Shown here: in pieces, positions 61,155-64,000 of the stretch | Position numbering within the stretch: position 1 is the first letter of the stretch | Layout of the letters: each line of letters begins with the position of its first letter | DNA from: Haloarchaeobius iranensis | Lineage (GTDB): Archaea > Halobacteriota > Halobacteria > Halobacteriales > Natrialbaceae | Length of the DNA: 64,000 nt | Assembly: GCF_900103505.1 (NCBI RefSeq) | Contig: NZ_FNIA01000002.1 | Location: 186,001-250,000 of the forward strand | Reading direction: 5' to 3' | Notes under the pieces: model-generated | What the model saw: only the letters and a program-made list of their open reading frames with translations | Databases searched by the model: none | What the model was told of the DNA's origin: nothing | Program-made: the position numbers and the translations under genes

Positions 61155-62657
61155 ATGACCACGCCCCACGTCGTGACGGACCGGGAATCGTTCGTCGCGA
61201 CTGCCGCCGACGCGCCCGCCGACGCGCGGGTCCCCGTCGAGGCGACCGTCACCGTGGCAGATCCGTTCGACGCCTACCGACGGGCACGGACGGGCGAGTG
61301 GGACGCCTACCTCGAGACCACCGGCGGTCAGTCCGGCTGGGGTCACCTCGCGGTCGACCCGGTCGACCGGCTCACCGTCGCGCCCGACGCCCGCTCGCTC
61401 GACGGTCCGTCGCCGTCTCTCGACGCGCTCGACGGCCTGCTCGCCGGTGAGTCGCTGCGACGCGGCGACTGCGACGTGCCGTACCCGTGCGGGGCCATCG
61501 GCTGGCTCTCCTACGACATCGCCCGCGAACTCGAATCGTTGCCTGGAGACGCCGCCGACGACCGGGGGCTGCCACGGCTCCAGGTCGGGGTCTACGACCG
61601 GCTGGCCACCTGGCGCGAACCGCGGGAAGACGGGGAAACGACGCTCCACATCACGGCCTGCCCCCGGGTCGGTAACGACCCTGAAGCCGCCTTCGAGCGC
61701 GGCCGCGAGCGAGCGTTCGACCTCGCACGCCGCGCGACCGAAGGCAACCCGACGGTCCCGGAGCCGCCGGTAGAAGCGGACCGCGTGACCTTCGAGAGCG
61801 ACTGCGGCCAGCGCGCCTACGCCGACCGCGTCAGGGCCGTCCAGCGCTACGTCCACGATGGCGACACGTTCCAGGCGAACATCTCCCAGCGACTCGTCGC
61901 ACCGGCGGCCGTCCATCCGGTCCGCGCCTACGGCGCACTCCGGCGCGTGAACCCGGCCCCCTACTCCGGACTCCTCGAGTTCCCGGGCCTCGACCTCGTC
62001 AGCGCGAGCCCCGAACTGCTCCTGGAGCGCGACGGCGATGCCGTCCGGACCGAACCCATCGCCGGCACCAGACCGCGCGGTGCGACCGACGACGAGGACG
62101 CCGGCCTGGAAGCCGACCTGACGGCCGACGAGAAGGAGCGCGCCGAGCACGCGATGCTGGTCGACCTCGAACGGAACGACCTCGGCAAGGTGTGTCGCTA
62201 CGGCAGCGTCGACGTCGCCGAGTACCGTCGAGTCGACCGCTACGCCGAGGTGATGCACCTCGTCTCGAACGTCGTCGGCGAGCTCCGGCCGGATGCGTCG
62301 CTCGCCGACGCCGTCGCGGCGGTCTTCCCCGGCGGCACCATCACCGGCGCCCCGAAGCCGCGGACCATGGCCATCATCGACGAGCTCGAACCGACCCGCC
62401 GCGGGCCGTACACCGGCAGTATCGGCCTGTTCGGCTTCGACGGCCGCGCGACGCTCAACATCGTCATCCGGACGCTCGTCCGTCACGGCGACGAGTACCA
62501 CCTGCGGGTCGGTGCCGGCGTCGTCCACGACTCCGTCCCCCAGCGAGAGTACGCCGAGACGCTTGCCAAGGCCAGGGCGCTCGTGACCGCCGTCGACGAC
62601 GCGCTCGGTGACAGGGCGGCCATGACCGTCGCCGACCAGGAGGTGGCCGATGACTGA
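61155..62657 (+). CDS. pabB: Chorismate-binding enzyme, PabB (aminodeoxychorismate/anthranilate synthase component I)
   Basis: A 500-residue chorismate-utilising enzyme. The C-terminal catalytic region contains [33 protein letters not shown], the decision motif PIAGTRPRG (301-309), [15 protein letters not shown] and [11 protein letters not shown]. The Ala in PIAGT is the TrpE-type residue; classic PabB has Lys (PIKGT). Even so, its partner PabA and a class IV aminotransferase (PabC-type) overlap downstream, which points to p-aminobenzoate synthesis. PabB is the favoured name and TrpE the alternative. The gene overlaps pabA by eight bases. Confidence 0.82.
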   Translation: MTTPHVVTDRESFVATAADAPADARVPVEATVTVADPFDAYRRARTGEWDAYLETTGGQSGWGHLAVDPVDRLTVAPDARSLDGPSPSLDALDGLLAGESLRRGDCDVPYPCGAIGWLSYDIARELESLPGDAADDRGLPRLQVGVYDRLATWREPREDGETTLHITACPRVGNDPEAAFERGRERAFDLARRATEGNPTVPEPPVEADRVTFESDCGQRAYADRVRAVQRYVHDGDTFQANISQRLVAPAAVHPVRAYGALRRVNPAPYSGLLEFPGLDLVSASPELLLERDGDAVRTEPIAGTRPRGATDDEDAGLEADLTADEKERAEHAMLVDLERNDLGKVCRYGSVDVAEYRRVDRYAEVMHLVSNVVGELRPDASLADAVAAVFPGGTITGAPKPRTMAIIDELEPTRRGPYTGSIGLFGFDGRATLNIVIRTLVRHGDEYHLRVGAGVVHDSVPQREYAETLAKARALVTAVDDALGDRAAMTVADQEVADD

Positions 62658-63273
62658 GGTGCTCGTCGTCGATAACTACGACTCCTTCGCGTACAACCTC
62701 GTCCAGTACGTCGGCGAGCTCGCGGACGACGTGGTCGTGCGCCGGAACGACGCCATCGACGTGGCCGACATTCGGGAGCGCGACCCGGACGGCATCGTCG
62801 TCTCGCCGGGTCCTGGGACGCCAGCCGGGGCGGGCGTCTCCGTCCCCATCTTCGCCGAACTCACGTACCCGACACTCGGCGTCTGTCTCGGCCATCAGGC
62901 GCTCTGTGCGGCCAACGGCGCGCCGGTGGTGAACGCGCCCGAGGTCGTCCACGGGAAGCCGTCCATCGTCCGACACGACGGCGCCGGTATCTTCGCCGAG
63001 CTGCCCGAGCGCATCCGGGTCGGGCGGTACCACTCGCTCGCGGTCGAGCGTGACGACCTGCCCGACGAGTTGGTCGAGACTGCGGCAACGGACGACGAGC
63101 GGAACGTACCGATGGCGGTCCGTCACCGTGACCGACCACACGTCGGCGTGCAGTTCCACCCGGAGAGCATCCTCACCGGTGCAGCGACCGAACGCGAGAC
63201 GGGGCAGGCGCTCTCGCTCCGGATCGGGAAACAGCTCGTTGCCAACTTCCTCGACACATGCAGTACCACGTAG
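62650..63273 (+). CDS. pabA: Glutamine amidotransferase component II (PabA/TrpG)
   Basis: A 207-residue class I glutamine amidotransferase that feeds ammonia to the chorismate-binding partner. The catalytic triad is present: Cys79 in GVCLGHQAL, and His170 and Glu172 in [14 protein letters not shown] (51-58) forms the oxyanion loop. The eight-base overlap with the upstream gene and 16-base overlap with the downstream aminotransferase show a compact operon. PabA and TrpG cannot be separated by sequence; context gives PabA. Confidence 0.9.
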   Translation: MTEVLVVDNYDSFAYNLVQYVGELADDVVVRRNDAIDVADIRERDPDGIVVSPGPGTPAGAGVSVPIFAELTYPTLGVCLGHQALCAANGAPVVNAPEVVHGKPSIVRHDGAGIFAELPERIRVGRYHSLAVERDDLPDELVETAATDDERNVPMAVRHRDRPHVGVQFHPESILTGAATERETGQALSLRIGKQLVANFLDTCSTT

Positions 63274-64000
63274 ACGGTGACCTCGTCCCGGCCGAATCGG
63301 CGACCGTGAGCGTCCGCGACCGCGGCTTCCAGTACGGCGACGCCGCGTTCGAGACGATGCGGGCCTACGGCGGCTCGGTCTTCGAGCTGGACGCACACCT
63401 CGACCGGTTGGCCGCGACCTGCGACGAGCTCTCGCTGGACCACGGGCTGACCGACGACGACCTGCGCGGGCGCATCGAGGAGACGCTCGCCGTGAACGAC
63501 CTCGGCGACGCCTACGTCAAGCTCTCCGTGACCCGCGGCAGCCAGCCCGGGACCCTGACCGCGAGCCCCGAGGTGGACCCGACGGTGGTCGTCGTCGTGA
63601 AGCCGCTGCCGCGAGGTGGGGTCGGGAGCGAGTCGGTCTGGGACGCCCCGGCGGTCCTCCAGACCGCGAAGACGCGCAAACCGCCGTCGAACACGCTCCC
63701 GCCGGCTGCGAAGACCCACAACTACCTCAACGGCATCCTCGCACGGAACGAACTCGTCGACGAGTCGGACGAGGCGCTGCTCCGGGACAGCGACGGGTTC
63801 GTCGCGGAGGGCGCGGCGAGCAACCTGTTCTTCGTGGACGACAGCGGTCTGCACACGCCGACGGCGGAGCTGCCGCTGCTCCCGGGTATCACGCGCTCGG
63901 TCGTGATCGAGCTCGCACGGGAGGAGAGCATCCCGGTGCTCCAGGGCCGGTACGAGCCGAGCGAGGTCCGCGAGGCCGACGAGGTGTTCCTCACGAACAC
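63258..64000 (+). CDS. pabC: Class IV aminotransferase, PabC (aminodeoxychorismate lyase) type; truncated by window end
   Basis: The first 247 residues of a PLP-dependent fold-type IV protein. RDRGFQYGDAAFETMRAYGG (20-39) is the N-terminal signature, and the PLP Lys is Lys152 in AKTHNYLNGILARNE. EGAASNLFFVD and LLPGITRSVVIELA (phosphate cup) follow. The protein continues beyond 64000. In an operon with pabB and pabA it would release pyruvate from aminodeoxychorismate to give p-aminobenzoate. A branched-chain amino acid aminotransferase is the family alternative. The ATG overlaps the pabA end by 16 bases. Confidence 0.85.
   Translation, partial: MQYHVDGDLVPAESATVSVRDRGFQYGDAAFETMRAYGGSVFELDAHLDRLAATCDELSLDHGLTDDDLRGRIEETLAVNDLGDAYVKLSVTRGSQPGTLTASPEVDPTVVVVVKPLPRGGVGSESVWDAPAVLQTAKTRKPPSNTLPPAAKTHNYLNGILARNELVDESDEALLRDSDGFVAEGAASNLFFVDDSGLHTPTAELPLLPGITRSVVIELAREESIPVLQGRYEPSEVREADEVFLTN

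Overview
The window is a stretch of chromosome from a halophilic archaeon (class Halobacteria). The evidence is the very high G+C, proteins loaded with Asp and Glu, leaderless genes with a TATA-like box about 27 bases before the start codon, many 1-8 base gene overlaps, and marker proteins: CetZ and FtsZ1, membrane-anchored LonB, Spt5 and SecE, a thermosome subunit, PGF-CTERM surface proteins and several small haloarchaeal zinc-finger families. Gene order around lonB, trpCBA, ftsZ1 and the pab genes resembles what I remember of Haloferax-type genomes. I see no rRNA, tRNA, CRISPR array, insertion sequence or prophage; this looks like core chromosome.

Bases 1-4000 hold pyrophosphatase, a 40-residue protein, an AlkP-superfamily hydrolase, a SHOCT membrane protein and, on the minus strand, a CetZ2-type tubulin homologue. 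Bases 4051-13846 are one block of eight same-strand, mostly overlapping genes: a coiled-coil protein, an exported protein, a VirB11/PilB-type ATPase, a PilC/TadC-type membrane platform and four proteins with one N-terminal membrane helix (DUF7283, 7285, 7284, 7286). This is a pilus- or secretion-like machine of unknown product and is the best candidate for an undescribed system.

Bases 13731-24795 carry mixed metabolic genes: an SDR, a DHH phosphoesterase, an aldo/keto reductase, an MFS transporter, a GpgS-like glycosyltransferase, a CoA-type NUDIX hydrolase, and a DUF7388-creatininase-DAO trio preceded by a possible 13-codon leader peptide. Bases 24804-26602 (minus strand) hold a decayed lipoprotein gene, an intact lipoprotein, Hsp20 and a zinc finger. 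Bases 26682-30645 are two tandem paralogous secreted metallopeptidases with calcium-binding TSP3 repeats and PGF-CTERM tails.

Bases 30642-43934 are mostly single-gene units: DUF429, radical SAM-HhH, TRAM, a YkgJ cysteine-cluster protein, an MBL hydrolase, a winged-helix regulator, an F420/FMN-type flavoenzyme, a methyltransferase, a GT2 enzyme, an amidohydrolase and a thermosome subunit. These are followed by DUF2391, TRIC-like, SAM-hydrolase and nadM genes on the minus strand. Bases 44101-47990 are lonB with two CPBP-type membrane proteins. Bases 48575-52307 are trpCBA plus ADH synthase, so tryptophan synthesis lies beside the first step of the archaeal shikimate route. aroE (59843) and a pabB-pabA-pabC set (61155 to the window end) extend the chorismate theme. 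Between them lie SprT-like, lipoprotein and zinc-finger genes, then the minus-strand spt5, secE, ftsZ1, dtdA and a cation exchanger, and a plus-strand double-domain Usp.

Probable regulatory sequences, each seen directly as a repeat or box but with function only inferred, occur upstream of ftsZ1, trpC, the divergent zinc-finger/methyltransferase pair, the PPOX gene, the second CPBP gene and the DUF7388 gene.
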